This document shows positions 23,482 through 30,897 of a DNA stretch of 36,951 bases, piece after piece. The DNA is from an uncultured Lactobacillus sp. (lineage in GTDB: Bacteria > Bacillota > Bacilli > Lactobacillales > Lactobacillaceae), in NCBI GenBank assembly GCA_946487795.1, contig CAMLUN010000008.1:1-36951 (forward strand), given 5' to 3'. The notes below the pieces were generated by a model that worked only from the letters and a program-made list of their open reading frames with translations, was not told the DNA's origin and did no database searches. The first letter of the stretch is position 1. Each line of letters begins with the position of its first letter. A program made the position numbers and the translations under genes.

Positions 23482-24474
23482 ATGACCGAAATTTTAATGA
23501 CTAGTGTACGGGATGATGAGCAAGCGGCAATCAAGGAATTTGCCGGGGAGAACGATGTTGAAATTATTACTACCGAAAAATTAATTGATGATGCCGTTGA
23601 CCTGACCAAGGATGTTGATGGCCTGGTTATTCAACAACGAAGTAAGCTGCCCACATCAATCTACGCTAAACTACGTGAGAATGGCTTGAAACAAATTGCC
23701 ACCCGAACTGCGGGCTTTGATATGATTGATCTTGCTGAAGCGCAGGCCAACAATTTAACGGTAACGAATGTCCCAGCCTATTCGCCAAGAAGTGTTGCCG
23801 AACACGCGCTAATGCAGATTTTTCGGTTATTAAGGAAAGCTTACCGGTTTGATGCTCAGGTAGCGGCTAATGATTACCGGTGGTTTAGCGATGAACAAGC
23901 GATGGAAATCCATACAGCAACCATTGGAATTATTGGTGTTGGTCGAATTGGCGAAACGTTAGCTAAACTATTAAAAGCTTTAGGAGCAACGGTTCTAGGG
24001 TTTGATACTAACCCGCGAGGAGAAATGAAAGGGACCATTGAATACGTTACAAAAGAAGAACTTTTACAGCGGTCAGATGTGGTATCATTGCACGTTGACC
24101 TTAATCCGACCTCGGTTGGTTTACTCACTGCTAAGGATTTTGCTTTGATGAAACCGAGTGCTGGTTTAGTAAATGCTAGTCGGGGGCCAGTAGTTAATAC
24201 GGCTGATTTAGTAGCTGCACTGAAAGCAAAACAAATAGCCGCAGCTGCCTTGGATACCTTTGAGGGTGAAAATGAGGTTGTTATGACTGATCGTCGGCAA
24301 ATCGGCCTTGGCGATGTACCGTTGGTTGCTGAACTTCATTCAATGGATAATGTAATTCTGACTCCGCATATAGCTTTCTTTACGAATTTAGCCGTAAAGA
24401 ATATGGTTGATTTTGCCCTTGAAGATGTTTTAACAGTTCTTGCAGGAAAAAAGTCACCGCATGAAGTGAACTGA
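23482..24474 (+). CDS. D-2-hydroxyacid dehydrogenase (D-lactate / D-hydroxyisocaproate type)
   Basis: An NAD-dependent reductase of 330 residues that turns 2-oxo acids into D-2-hydroxy acids. It has NVPAYSPRSVAEHAL, the nucleotide fold GIIGVGRIGETLA, and catalytic R234 (NASRGPVV), a Glu in DTFEGE (261-263) and H296 (LTPHIAFFT). The pattern is nearer to D-hydroxyisocaproate dehydrogenase than to D-lactate dehydrogenase. The residue aligned with Tyr52 of L. bulgaricus D-LDH, which limits substrate size, is Gln51 by my hand alignment. Together with the aminotransferase upstream it could reduce phenylpyruvate and related acids to phenyllactate. Its ribosome binding site AAGGAGG lies in the end of araT. 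Confidence 0.85.
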   Translation: MTEILMTSVRDDEQAAIKEFAGENDVEIITTEKLIDDAVDLTKDVDGLVIQQRSKLPTSIYAKLRENGLKQIATRTAGFDMIDLAEAQANNLTVTNVPAYSPRSVAEHALMQIFRLLRKAYRFDAQVAANDYRWFSDEQAMEIHTATIGIIGVGRIGETLAKLLKALGATVLGFDTNPRGEMKGTIEYVTKEELLQRSDVVSLHVDLNPTSVGLLTAKDFALMKPSAGLVNASRGPVVNTADLVAALKAKQIAAAALDTFEGENEVVMTDRRQIGLGDVPLVAELHSMDNVILTPHIAFFTNLAVKNMVDFALEDVLTVLAGKKSPHEVN

Positions 24475-24548
24475 TCCTATTAAGTTAGCCGCTTTTGCAG
24501 AATAGGGTAGGTTAGTTTTCTCATTTGTTTTTAATTTTAATAAATATA

Positions 24549-24573
24549 TGTTAGAATACCTACAATTTATAAT
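24549..24573 (+). promoter_or_regulatory. Promoter region of msrA
   Basis: Two -10 candidates are seen: an extended element TGTTAGAAT (24549-24557) and a TATAAT (24568-24573); no clear -35 fits either. TACCAA (24577-24582) and TTGGTA (24596-24601) form a perfect 6-base inverted repeat just downstream, perhaps a stem in the leader. Confidence 0.45.
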
Positions 24574-24624
24574 CTGTACCAATAAAATTTTGATGTTGGT
24601 AGGCTACGAAAGAGGTTGATATAG

Positions 24625-25155
24625 ATGAGTTTAGACACAGCAATCTTTGCGGGCGGATGCTTCTGGTGCATGGTCCAGCCATTTGATACTTATCCGGGAA
24701 TTAAATCAGTCATTTCTGGATATACTGGAGGACATGTCCCTAATCCAACCTATGAAGAAGTTTGTTCAGGAAAGACCGGACATACTGAGGCGGTCAAAAT
24801 TACCTTTGATCCTGATGTGATTTCATATGATGATCTGGTAACTATTTATTGGCATCAAACTGACCCAACTGATGCTATGGGACAATTTCAGGATCGTGGG
24901 GATAATTACCGGCCAGTAATCTTTGTTAATAGTCCTCAACAACGTGAAATTGCTGAAAAATCAAAGGCTGCTCTTCAAGCTAGTGGACAATTTGGAAATG
25001 ATAAAATTGTTACTCAAATTGAAGATGCTAAACCTTTTTATCCAGCAGAGGATTATCATCAGGACTTCTACAAGAAGAATCCAGAACGGTACGCTCTTCA
25101 AGAAGCCGGCGGTAGGGAACAATTTAAGCAGCAACATTGGAATAACAAGGATTAA
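24625..25155 (+). CDS. msrA: Peptide methionine sulfoxide reductase MsrA
   Basis: MsrA reduces the S-form of methionine sulfoxide in free or protein-bound methionine and so repairs oxidative damage. The 176-residue protein has the catalytic C12 in FAGGCFWCM, then [26 protein letters not shown] and FWQ-type [21 protein letters not shown], and [14 protein letters not shown] near the end, all standard for the family. The ribosome binding site GAGG precedes it. It is a single-gene unit closed by a strong terminator; no MsrB domain is fused. Confidence 0.96.
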   Translation: MSLDTAIFAGGCFWCMVQPFDTYPGIKSVISGYTGGHVPNPTYEEVCSGKTGHTEAVKITFDPDVISYDDLVTIYWHQTDPTDAMGQFQDRGDNYRPVIFVNSPQQREIAEKSKAALQASGQFGNDKIVTQIEDAKPFYPAEDYHQDFYKKNPERYALQEAGGREQFKQQHWNNKD

Positions 25156-25156
25156 T

Positions 25157-25206
25157 AAAAAAACTCTCGTGACTTTTTACAGTGTGAAGTCACGAGAGTT
25201 TTCTTT
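25157..25206. terminator. Strong bidirectional terminator after msrA
   Basis: AAAACTCTCGTGACTT pairs perfectly (16 pairs) with AAGTCACGAGAGTTTT around an 11-base loop, with A residues before and T after. It also lies beyond the 3' end of the converging hydratase gene and may stop that transcript too. Confidence 0.93.
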
Positions 25207-25288
25207 ATCTAGCTGGATAGATAAATTTAACAAGATTATGATGCTTATTAGTTTTGTTGATTATCATTTAATTTCATTTAGTCATCCC

Positions 25289-26080
25289 CTAGTCGACATT
25301 TAAATTAACATTACCAAGTTGGTGATCAAAATTGACAGCCCAATGTCCTTCCTTGAGATGGGGTGGTAACACGAACGTTCCGGAAGAAACCAGTTGACCT
25401 TCCTTAAATTGCTTACCTTGTTCTTCAAGCTTTTTGACAAGCCATTGAAGGGATTTAAGCGGATTACCAAGAACCTCTTTTGAATCACCTTCATCGAGCT
25501 TTTGATCATCAAGGAAGAGTTCGGCATGGACCGTTGCAACATCAGCGACATCCTTGAAAACTTTTGTTGAAGGAACCTCTTTCCCATAAACAACTAATCC
25601 GCCAACAGCACAATCTGACATGACATTGTATTTACCGAGACTCGGGAACCAATCCTTAAACCGAGAATCCGGTACTTCTAGTGCACCCGCAACCGTTGTC
25701 TTGTTTAAGAGATCCTCTAGTGAATCATTGCTCGTTAAGTCTGTAGTTGCACGAAAGGCTAATTCAACTTCGACCAATGGTTCCATTAAGTCATTTAAGC
25801 TGACGTTTGCTGGTGCAGGGAGAAAACGACGATTAACTTGTTGACCATATAAGGGTGAATCAGCGTCAAACATATCTTGGGTTTGTTTACTTGTCAGTGA
25901 AACTTTGTATCCGCCAACGGGAACACCCTTAAGACGCATCACCTCATCTTGGACAGCATATGCAGTTTCATCATCTTCTACAACACTTTTCCAGTCTTTT
26001 TCTTCTAGTGGTTTGCCAGTTAGGGTTGCATCGTAAAGGGCCATTGCGAATTCTTTTTGGTTAGCGTTTAATGTTGTCAT
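25289..26080 (-). CDS. 2-oxopent-4-enoate hydratase-like protein (FAH superfamily)
   Basis: A 263-residue protein resembling 2-keto-4-pentenoate hydratases (MhpD type), metal-dependent enzymes that add water to enol acids. Family marks are GYKVSLTSKQTQDMFDADSPLYG, then MEPLVEVELAFRAT, which carries the acidic metal ligands, DSRFKDWFPS, and a late VSSGTFVLPPHL. I chose ATG 26080 because GGAGGA is then correctly placed; an in-frame ATG at 26095 lies in front of that site. No neighbour suggests an aromatic degradation pathway. The T-box upstream links expression to the charging of a tRNA, so an amino acid-related substrate is likely. The true reaction is unknown. Confidence 0.78.
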   Translation of the reverse strand: MTTLNANQKEFAMALYDATLTGKPLEEKDWKSVVEDDETAYAVQDEVMRLKGVPVGGYKVSLTSKQTQDMFDADSPLYGQQVNRRFLPAPANVSLNDLMEPLVEVELAFRATTDLTSNDSLEDLLNKTTVAGALEVPDSRFKDWFPSLGKYNVMSDCAVGGLVVYGKEVPSTKVFKDVADVATVHAELFLDDQKLDEGDSKEVLGNPLKSLQWLVKKLEEQGKQFKEGQLVSSGTFVLPPHLKEGHWAVNFDHQLGNVNLNVD

Positions 26081-26107
26081 AATTGATTCCTCCAATTTTA
26101 GTTATTT

Positions 26108-26152
26108 ATGATTCTCATCACCATCAAAAATGCCAACACTGATGAGAATCAT
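26108..26152 (-). repeat. 13-bp perfect hairpin between leader ORF and hydratase
   Basis: ATGATTCTCATCA (26108-26120) and TGATGAGAATCAT (26140-26152) are perfect 13-base arms around a 19-base loop. The stem overlaps the last codons and stop of the small ORF at 26124-26207. It ends about 14 bases before the hydratase ribosome binding site. There is no T-run, so it is not a normal intrinsic terminator. Confidence 0.7.
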
Positions 26153-26207
26153 TATTCTTAATTATTCCTTGAATGTTGCTAATGTCGCTAATATCACTAT
26201 CTTTCAT
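26124..26207 (-). CDS. Putative Ile-rich leader ORF (27 codons) before the hydratase
   Basis: The frame starts at ATG 26207 with GAGGTGAGG just upstream and ends with TGA inside the loop of the hairpin at 26108-26152. It begins MKDSDISDISNIQGIIKNN and ends SHQCWHF. Five of its 27 residues are Ile (four ATT, one ATA). It lies after the T-box terminator and before the hydratase. It may be a second, translation-linked control element or a remnant of a lost gene. No homologue is known to me. Confidence 0.45.
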   Translation of the reverse strand: MKDSDISDISNIQGIIKNNDSHQCWHF

Positions 26208-26240
26208 GATCCTCACCTCACTTAAAATAAATTTCAAAGT

Positions 26241-26517
26241 AAACAAAAACCCATCAAGCACATTTGAATATGCTTGAAGGGCGACGTTGCCGCGGTACCA
26301 CCTTCATTTATGGAAAGAGTCCACATCTTGAACCAGACAAATTTATCTGGAGCCAGGATAATGGTCGGCAGCCAGGCAACCTTACTTAGTTCAGGAGCCA
26401 ATTCACAGGGGATTTAACATTGATTAACGTTGCTTAGTTCACACCAGCCACTAAGTCTCTGAACCAGTTAATCAAGTTACTTCCTGTTCGGTATCTTTAA
26501 CGTGTTTACATTTGATG
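26241..26517 (-). promoter_or_regulatory. T-box riboswitch leader of the hydratase gene
   Basis: Read on the minus strand, the canonical T-box AAGGTGGTACCGCG is at 26304-26291, with the antiterminator partner CGTCGCCCTT after it. The terminator pairs CCCTTCAAGCA with TGCTTGATGGG (26281-26250) and is followed by TTTTTGTTT. Stem I has ACAGG (26487-26483) pairing with CCTGT (26409-26405), a GA-rich kink-turn below, and TTGATTAAC pairing with GTTAATCAA above. The specifier loop between them is AAGTAAC opposite TGTTAAATCC. The best codon candidate is ATC (26413-26411, Ile), since T-boxes favour C-ending codons; AAA is a less likely reading. With the leader ORF, the hairpin and the promoters this fills the gap 26081-26717. 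Confidence 0.92.
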
Positions 26518-26523
26518 CTTCGT

Positions 26524-26552
26524 ATTCTACTCATTAAATTTTAATCTGTCAA
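26524..26552 (-). promoter_or_regulatory. Promoter of the T-box leader
   Basis: On the minus strand a perfect TTGACA (26552-26547) is followed after 17 bp by TAGAAT (26529-26524). Transcription should begin near 26517, at the start of the T-box RNA. Confidence 0.8.
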
Positions 26553-26647
26553 CCATAAAATTTAATTTTTTCTTGTTTTGGTAATACCTTATATGAAGAA
26601 ATTAAATTTATAGATTATTCAGGAACTTATGAAACTTAATTAGGGGG

Positions 26648-26676
26648 TTCACAAGTCGACTTTTGTATTGTATACT
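26648..26676 (+). promoter_or_regulatory. Promoter of the second aminotransferase gene
   Basis: TTCACA (26648-26653) and TATACT (26671-26676) are separated by exactly 17 bp, about 40 bases before the start codon. Confidence 0.7.
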
Positions 26677-26717
26677 ACTCAACAATTACAAAATGATGAG
26701 AAAGAGGAGTGGTAACT

Positions 26718-27905
26718 ATGTTTAAATTTTCAAAAAGAGTTCCTGCTGACGGGACAGATGCTGTTGGTGCAATCTTAAAAGCGGCGGCTGACCCGAAAAT
26801 CATTTCATTTGCGGGTGGATTACCGGCTCCTGAACTATTTCCAGTTGAGGGGATGAAAGAAGCAACGGATAAGGTTTACGCTGAGCATGGCCAGCAAGCT
26901 TTGCAATACGGTGCTGCTAAGGGAGTAACTGAACTCCGTGAATTAATCCTTAAACGAGTAAAGGAAAAGGAGAATATTGATGCCAAACTAGAGAACGTCA
27001 TGGTAACAACAGGTTCTGAACAAGCAATTGATTTGGTCGGAAAGGCATTTGTAAATCCGGGAGATACAGTTCTTGTCGAAGAACCAACTTACCTTTGTGC
27101 GCTTGACGTTTTCCGTTCATACGGTGCTAATTTTGTTAGTGTGCCAATGGATGATGACGGGATGAAGATGGATGCCCTGGAAGAAGCTCTGAAGGCTCAT
27201 CCAGAAACAGCACTGGTCTATACAGTGCCAAACTTCCAAAACCCAACTGGGCGGACAATGCCAGCAGAACGACGAAAAAAGTTTGCAGAGTTGGCAGCAA
27301 AATACGATGTTCCGGTTCTTGAAGATAATCCATACGGTGATATTCGCTTTGCAGGAGAACATGTTCCTTCTGTTAAGTCATTTGATCATGCCGGAAAAGT
27401 CTTTTACATGAGTACGTTCTCAAAGATTCTTGCTCCTGGGTTCCGTCTTGGCTGGTTAGTAGCGGATCCAAAAGTAATTGAAAAATTAACCGTGCTAAAG
27501 CAATCTGCTGATCTCCATACGGATAACCTTGTTCAGTATGTAGTTACTGAATTCTTTAAGGAAAATGATGTTGATGCCCATGTTAAGGAAATTAGTGACC
27601 TTTATGGGAAGCGGAAGCAACTAATGATTGACGGAATTAAGAAATACTTCCCGAAGGATGTTAAGTATACCGATCCAGAAGGTGGAATGTTCCTCTGGGT
27701 TGAAGTCCCTGGTGTCACTGATACTGTTGAACTCTTTAAACAGTGTCTTGAACACAATGTTGCCTTTGTCCCTGGTGACCCGTTCTTTGCTGGTAAGCCA
27801 CAACCAGGAACATTCCGGTTGAACTACTCCAACATGCAGGAAGACCAGATTGAAGTCGGATTGAAGCGACTTGGCGAAGCACTTTCACAAGCTCTTGAAG
27901 CATAA
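26718..27905 (+). CDS. PLP-dependent aminotransferase (2-aminoadipate / aromatic type)
   Basis: A fold type I aminotransferase of 395 residues related to the LysN/kynurenine aminotransferase II group. It has ISFAGGLPAPELFPVEGM, LQYGAAKGVTELRELI, the cofactor segment VPNFQNPTGRTMP, and the PLP lysine K236 in STFSKILAPGFRLGWL. The C-terminal GTFRLNYSNM holds the Arg for the substrate carboxylate. These enzymes often accept several substrates (2-aminoadipate, aromatic and branched-chain amino acids), so the exact one is open. I start at ATG 26718, which fits GAGGAG upstream; GTG 26709 overlaps that site. It is a single-gene unit and the second aminotransferase within 5 kb. Confidence 0.85.
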   Translation: MFKFSKRVPADGTDAVGAILKAAADPKIISFAGGLPAPELFPVEGMKEATDKVYAEHGQQALQYGAAKGVTELRELILKRVKEKENIDAKLENVMVTTGSEQAIDLVGKAFVNPGDTVLVEEPTYLCALDVFRSYGANFVSVPMDDDGMKMDALEEALKAHPETALVYTVPNFQNPTGRTMPAERRKKFAELAAKYDVPVLEDNPYGDIRFAGEHVPSVKSFDHAGKVFYMSTFSKILAPGFRLGWLVADPKVIEKLTVLKQSADLHTDNLVQYVVTEFFKENDVDAHVKEISDLYGKRKQLMIDGIKKYFPKDVKYTDPEGGMFLWVEVPGVTDTVELFKQCLEHNVAFVPGDPFFAGKPQPGTFRLNYSNMQEDQIEVGLKRLGEALSQALEA

Positions 27906-27909
27906 TTAT

Positions 27910-27959
27910 CAAATAGTTCTTAAAGTTTGCTAATAGTGATCTTTAAGAACTATTTGCGT
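27910..27959 (+). terminator. Terminator after the second aminotransferase gene
   Basis: CAAATAGTTCTTAAAG (27910-27925) pairs perfectly over 16 bases with CTTTAAGAACTATTTG (27941-27956). The following CGTTT is only a weak T-run, so efficiency may be modest. Confidence 0.7.
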
Positions 27960-27978
27960 TTAAAAGCCCCATCTTTCT

Positions 27979-28007
27979 TTGTTTGGCAGATAATTGTAAA
28001 ATATAAG
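27979..28007 (+). promoter_or_regulatory. Promoter of the triosephosphate isomerase paralogue
   Basis: TTGTTT (27979-27984) and TATAAG (28002-28007) are separated by 17 bp, about 42 bases before the start codon. Confidence 0.55.
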
Positions 28008-28049
28008 ATAACTAGATAAACGGAAGAAGTATTAGAAAGGGTTAGAATT

Positions 28050-28823
28050 ATGCGTAAACCATTTATTGTAGCTAACTGGAAGATGCACAAAAACGTCCAG
28101 GAATCAGTTGACTTTGTTAAACAAATTAAATCAAAGCTTCCTGATCCTAATAAAATGGAGGTTGGAATTGCAGCACAAGCTTTTGCGTTGCCAAGTATGG
28201 TCGAAGCAGCAGGTAATTCAGGACTGAGGATTATTGCTCAAAATGCTGCTGCTGAATATTCTGGGCCATATACAGGTGAAGTAAGTCTTCGTGGCTTAGC
28301 AGATGCTGGTGTATCATATGTAATGTTAGGCCATATTGAGCGCCGTCGATTATTTGGTGAAACTAATGCCAGTGTGCACAAAAAGGTTCAAGCAGCTCTG
28401 CAACGTGGTGTTACCCCAATTATTTGTACCGATGAAACAATGGTCCAACAAGTAGTAAATAACGAAATTCATTATGTTTTTCACCAGTTAATGACGGTCC
28501 TTCATGGTGTTTCGTTGGATCAGATTAAGCGAGTAGTTATTTCTTACGAACCAAGCTGGGCAGTTGGGGCTGGTCAACACGCTAATCCCACTTTAGCCGA
28601 AGAAGGATGCCGGCTAATTCGGCAAACAATTGCTGAATATTATAGCTATGAAATTGCGGATAAGATCCGCATCCTCTACGGTGGCAGTGTTAATCCTAAT
28701 AACATTAAGGATATTATTGATAAACCCGATATTGATGGTGCGTTAATCGGTCGGGCAAGTTTGGACCTGGATAATTTCCTAAAAATGATTTCCAACGCTC
28801 AGTTAACGCTAAAAGAGGAATAA
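28050..28823 (+). CDS. Triosephosphate isomerase-like protein, divergent
   Basis: A 257-residue TIM-barrel of the triosephosphate isomerase family. The catalytic residues stand at the classical positions: N9/K11 in VANWKMHKN, H95, and E167 in YEPSWAVGAG. The phosphate-binding LYGGSV is also present. Other signature positions differ. GHSERR reads GHIERR, so Ser96 becomes Ile. ICVGE reads ICTDE. The flexible loop lacks the usual GTGK, reading GAGQH. QNCHWEE-type sequence is QNAAAEYSG. It stands alone rather than with gap, pgk and eno. It may act on a related sugar phosphate, such as an erythrulose phosphate, or be a second, weaker isomerase. I leave the symbol blank because of this. Confidence 0.8.
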   Translation: MRKPFIVANWKMHKNVQESVDFVKQIKSKLPDPNKMEVGIAAQAFALPSMVEAAGNSGLRIIAQNAAAEYSGPYTGEVSLRGLADAGVSYVMLGHIERRRLFGETNASVHKKVQAALQRGVTPIICTDETMVQQVVNNEIHYVFHQLMTVLHGVSLDQIKRVVISYEPSWAVGAGQHANPTLAEEGCRLIRQTIAEYYSYEIADKIRILYGGSVNPNNIKDIIDKPDIDGALIGRASLDLDNFLKMISNAQLTLKEE

Positions 28824-28868
28824 AAAAGTTCCTGGTACTCAATTTACGAATACTAGGAACTTTTAATT
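28824..28868. terminator. Terminator between the TPI-like gene and asp23
   Basis: AAAAGTTCCTGGTA pairs with TACTAGGAACTTTT (one mismatch) around a 13-base loop, with A residues before and T after. It can serve both converging genes. Confidence 0.88.
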
Positions 28869-28880
28869 TAGGTTAAACCA

Positions 28881-29288
28881 TTAGCTTACTTGCTTATCGT
28901 CGTCCTTCTTCAACTCTTCACGAGTCTTAACGTCATTAACATGTAATTCGAACTTGACCAATTTCAAGCCAGTCATTTTATCTAAGGCACTGTCAATCTC
29001 TTTACAGACTGCTTCAAAAATTTCTGGTGCGCTCTTACCGTATTCGATTGTCGCGTCCATTTTAATTGCAACTTGTTTTTCACCCACATCGGCATTGATC
29101 CCTTTGGTCATATTATTGCCGGATGAAACTTTATCCGCAAATTCAGAGAACATGTTGCCATCAAGAGAGATGATTCCTGGAACTCGGGTAGCTGTGATCC
29201 CGGCAATCTTTTCAATTACACTGTCGTCAAAAGTTAGGTGTTGGTCAACGTTAGTTTTAGTAGCTTGGTTTGTGTTTGTAGTTGTCAT
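28881..29288 (-). CDS. Asp23/Gls24 family envelope stress protein
   Basis: A 135-residue soluble protein of the Asp23/Gls24 family. In staphylococci Asp23 is very abundant, sits below the membrane through AmaP and responds to alkaline and cell-wall stress. Family marks are LTFDDSVIEKIAGITATRVPGIISL near the N-terminus and the central VAIKMDATIEYGKSAPEIFEAV. The C-terminus is highly charged (EELKKDDDKQVS). AGGAGG precedes it. It is the last gene of a three-gene unit whose first gene encodes the likely membrane anchor. Confidence 0.93.
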   Translation of the reverse strand: MTTTNTNQATKTNVDQHLTFDDSVIEKIAGITATRVPGIISLDGNMFSEFADKVSSGNNMTKGINADVGEKQVAIKMDATIEYGKSAPEIFEAVCKEIDSALDKMTGLKLVKFELHVNDVKTREELKKDDDKQVS

Positions 29289-29308
29289 GATTAATTCCTC
29301 CTTAGAAA

Positions 29309-29500
29309 TTATTCGGCAAGTTTAGCACTTAATTTATTAACGATTCCCTTAAAAGAGAATCCAATGAGGTCTAAGACAAGACCGATTAAAGCGAAGATCG
29401 CAGTAGTTAGAAGAATGCCAATTGCTGTCCAGAATCCCCAAACGGTCCAACTAATACTGAGAACTAATCCCGTAATCGCACCAATGAGAGCAAGTTTCAT
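29309..29500 (-). CDS. Small DUF2273-type membrane protein
   Basis: A 63-residue protein with two hydrophobic segments (about 4-25 and 28-48) and a basic, amphipathic tail (FKGIVNKLSAKLAE). Small DUF2273 proteins are usual between amaP and asp23, and this one fits in size, topology and place. AAGGAGGG precedes its ATG; the gap to asp23 is 20 bases. Its role in the envelope-stress complex is not known. Confidence 0.85.
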   Translation of the reverse strand: MKLALIGAITGLVLSISWTVWGFWTAIGILLTTAIFALIGLVLDLIGFSFKGIVNKLSAKLAE

Positions 29501-29515
29501 TGTTATCCCTCCTTG

Positions 29516-30061
29516 TTAAACGACTGTGACTGATTTTTTGTGACTATAAGGTTGAAGGCGAACTCGTAATTTACGAAGCCCGATAGCAAAGTTTGTTTGT
29601 AAATTATTTTCGATTGCATCAGTTAAAGAATTCTTCAGCAGTTCTGGATCGGATTGTCCAGAAAGCATTCCGGTAACGGTAACATCTGCTTCTTGACGAT
29701 TCTTGAGCATTTTAACCTTTGTTGTGGGATTATAGAGACCAAAACTTGATAGGTTAAGGCGAATACTATTTTCCACTGCTGTTTTATCAACTGAGATATG
29801 ACGAGCACCATCACGAGCAATTACTAATTGTTTACTCGTTGTTGGTCGGAAGATCGAACTCCCAATTACGATTATCGCCATCAGAATGATATAGCTTGCT
29901 AAACCAATAATTGTGTATTGTCCGGGGCGGGTTAATAGCCATTGGCTGATTCCTAGTATCCAGGGTTCGTGACGGAAGATCCAGAGAAGGATTACAATAC
30001 CGCCGATTAGTCCCTGAATTAGCATTGCTATTGTAATCCACCATTTTTTCCAATTAGCCAT
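29516..30061 (-). CDS. amaP: Alkaline shock response membrane anchor protein AmaP
   Basis: A 181-residue protein with two membrane segments (about 9-28 and 49-67) followed by a cytoplasmic domain related to Asp23 (about 80-180, with ISVDKTAVENSIRLNL). In S. aureus AmaP holds Asp23 at the membrane. The gene order amaP, DUF2273, asp23 supports the call. AAAGGAG precedes the ATG. The upstream gap of 230 bases contains no promoter on this strand that I can name with confidence; lactobacilli usually lack the sigma B that controls this unit in staphylococci. Confidence 0.9.
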   Translation of the reverse strand: MANWKKWWITIAMLIQGLIGGIVILLWIFRHEPWILGISQWLLTRPGQYTIIGLASYIILMAIIVIGSSIFRPTTSKQLVIARDGARHISVDKTAVENSIRLNLSSFGLYNPTTKVKMLKNRQEADVTVTGMLSGQSDPELLKNSLTDAIENNLQTNFAIGLRKLRVRLQPYSHKKSVTVV

Positions 30062-30188
30062 TAAAGAATCACTCCTTTCTATGTCTGCAGGCTTCTGTTT
30101 TAATGTCTTAACTTTAACATGGATGAAAGGGCTTTACAGTAGATTATTAATGGACATAAGGCTTTCTTATACGGGTGATCATTAATTC

Positions 30189-30217
30189 TTCACAGGTGTT
30201 TACAAATGGGGTATAAA
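30189..30217 (+). promoter_or_regulatory. Promoter of the GNAT gene at 30292
   Basis: TTCACA (30189-30194) and TATAAA (30212-30217) are 17 bp apart, giving a leader of about 68 bases. A second -10-like TATGAT lies at 30253-30258. Confidence 0.6.
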
Positions 30218-30291
30218 TTAGCAAAAAAGACCATTTTTGATTAATAATCTGCTATGATTAGAGTGATTTAATTCTAATTGGAGATGATAAA

Positions 30292-30831
30292 ATGCAAATT
30301 CGGAAAGCAACACAAAAAGACTTAGACACTATTCTAGAAATACTTCGTGATGGACGCAATCAATTGGCTGAACGTGGTGTTGATCAATGGCAGGGCGACT
30401 ATCCAAACGCTCAGCACATTCAGGAAGATATTGATAATGGCTACTCATATCTCGTCAAATCTGATGATGGGATGACTGTCGGGGCAGTTGCAATCGTCAA
30501 TTCACCAGATCATGTTTATGATCATATTAATGGTGAATGGCTAATTAATACGACGAACTATGTTACTATTCATCGGGTAGCAATTCACTCAAGTCATGCA
30601 GGAAAAGGATACGCATCAAAGCTATTCATTAGCGTGATTGACTACTTAGAAAAACATCGTCCTGATGTGGAATCAATTCGCCTTAGTACGAACGAAAATA
30701 ATTTGGTAATGCAACACATTGCCGAAAAGAACGGCTTCCAAAAGGTAGGAACGATGCCAGGAGCATACCGTCCTGAAGAACTTTCTTACGTTTATGAGTT
30801 GTTAACAAAGACTCACGCGTTAGCTGGCTAA
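30292..30831 (+). CDS. GNAT family N-acetyltransferase
   Basis: A 179-residue acetyl-CoA-dependent transferase. It starts MQIRKATQKDLDTILEIL, the usual first strand and helix. Motif A with the acetyl-CoA pyrophosphate loop is VTIHRVAIHSSHAGKGYASKLF (about 109-130). Motif B is IRLSTNENNLVMQHIAEKNGFQKVGTM. The acceptor substrate cannot be told from sequence. It is a single-gene unit with its own promoter and terminator, divergent from amaP. Confidence 0.88.
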   Translation: MQIRKATQKDLDTILEILRDGRNQLAERGVDQWQGDYPNAQHIQEDIDNGYSYLVKSDDGMTVGAVAIVNSPDHVYDHINGEWLINTTNYVTIHRVAIHSSHAGKGYASKLFISVIDYLEKHRPDVESIRLSTNENNLVMQHIAEKNGFQKVGTMPGAYRPEELSYVYELLTKTHALAG

Positions 30832-30848
30832 TATTCAGATTAAAAATC

Positions 30849-30897
30849 AAAGGAGACTAGTAAGAGAATAAAAAAATTCTCACTAGTCTCCTTCATT
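30849..30897. terminator. Bidirectional terminator between the GNAT gene and the small membrane protein gene
   Basis: AAGGAGACTAGT pairs with ACTAGTCTCCTT, and after a two-base bulge GAGAAT pairs with ATTCTC around an A-rich loop. A and T runs flank it on both sides. Confidence 0.9.

Noticed and set aside
24476..24507. Possible terminator after the D-hydroxyacid dehydrogenase (CCTATT with AATAGG)
   Set aside because: The stem is only six pairs, the loop is long and no T-run follows directly, so it is not a reliable call.
30124..30138. cre-like (CcpA) site TGAAAGGGCTTTACA upstream of amaP
   Set aside because: It is one base too long and lacks the central CG of the cre consensus; it is probably a chance dyad.
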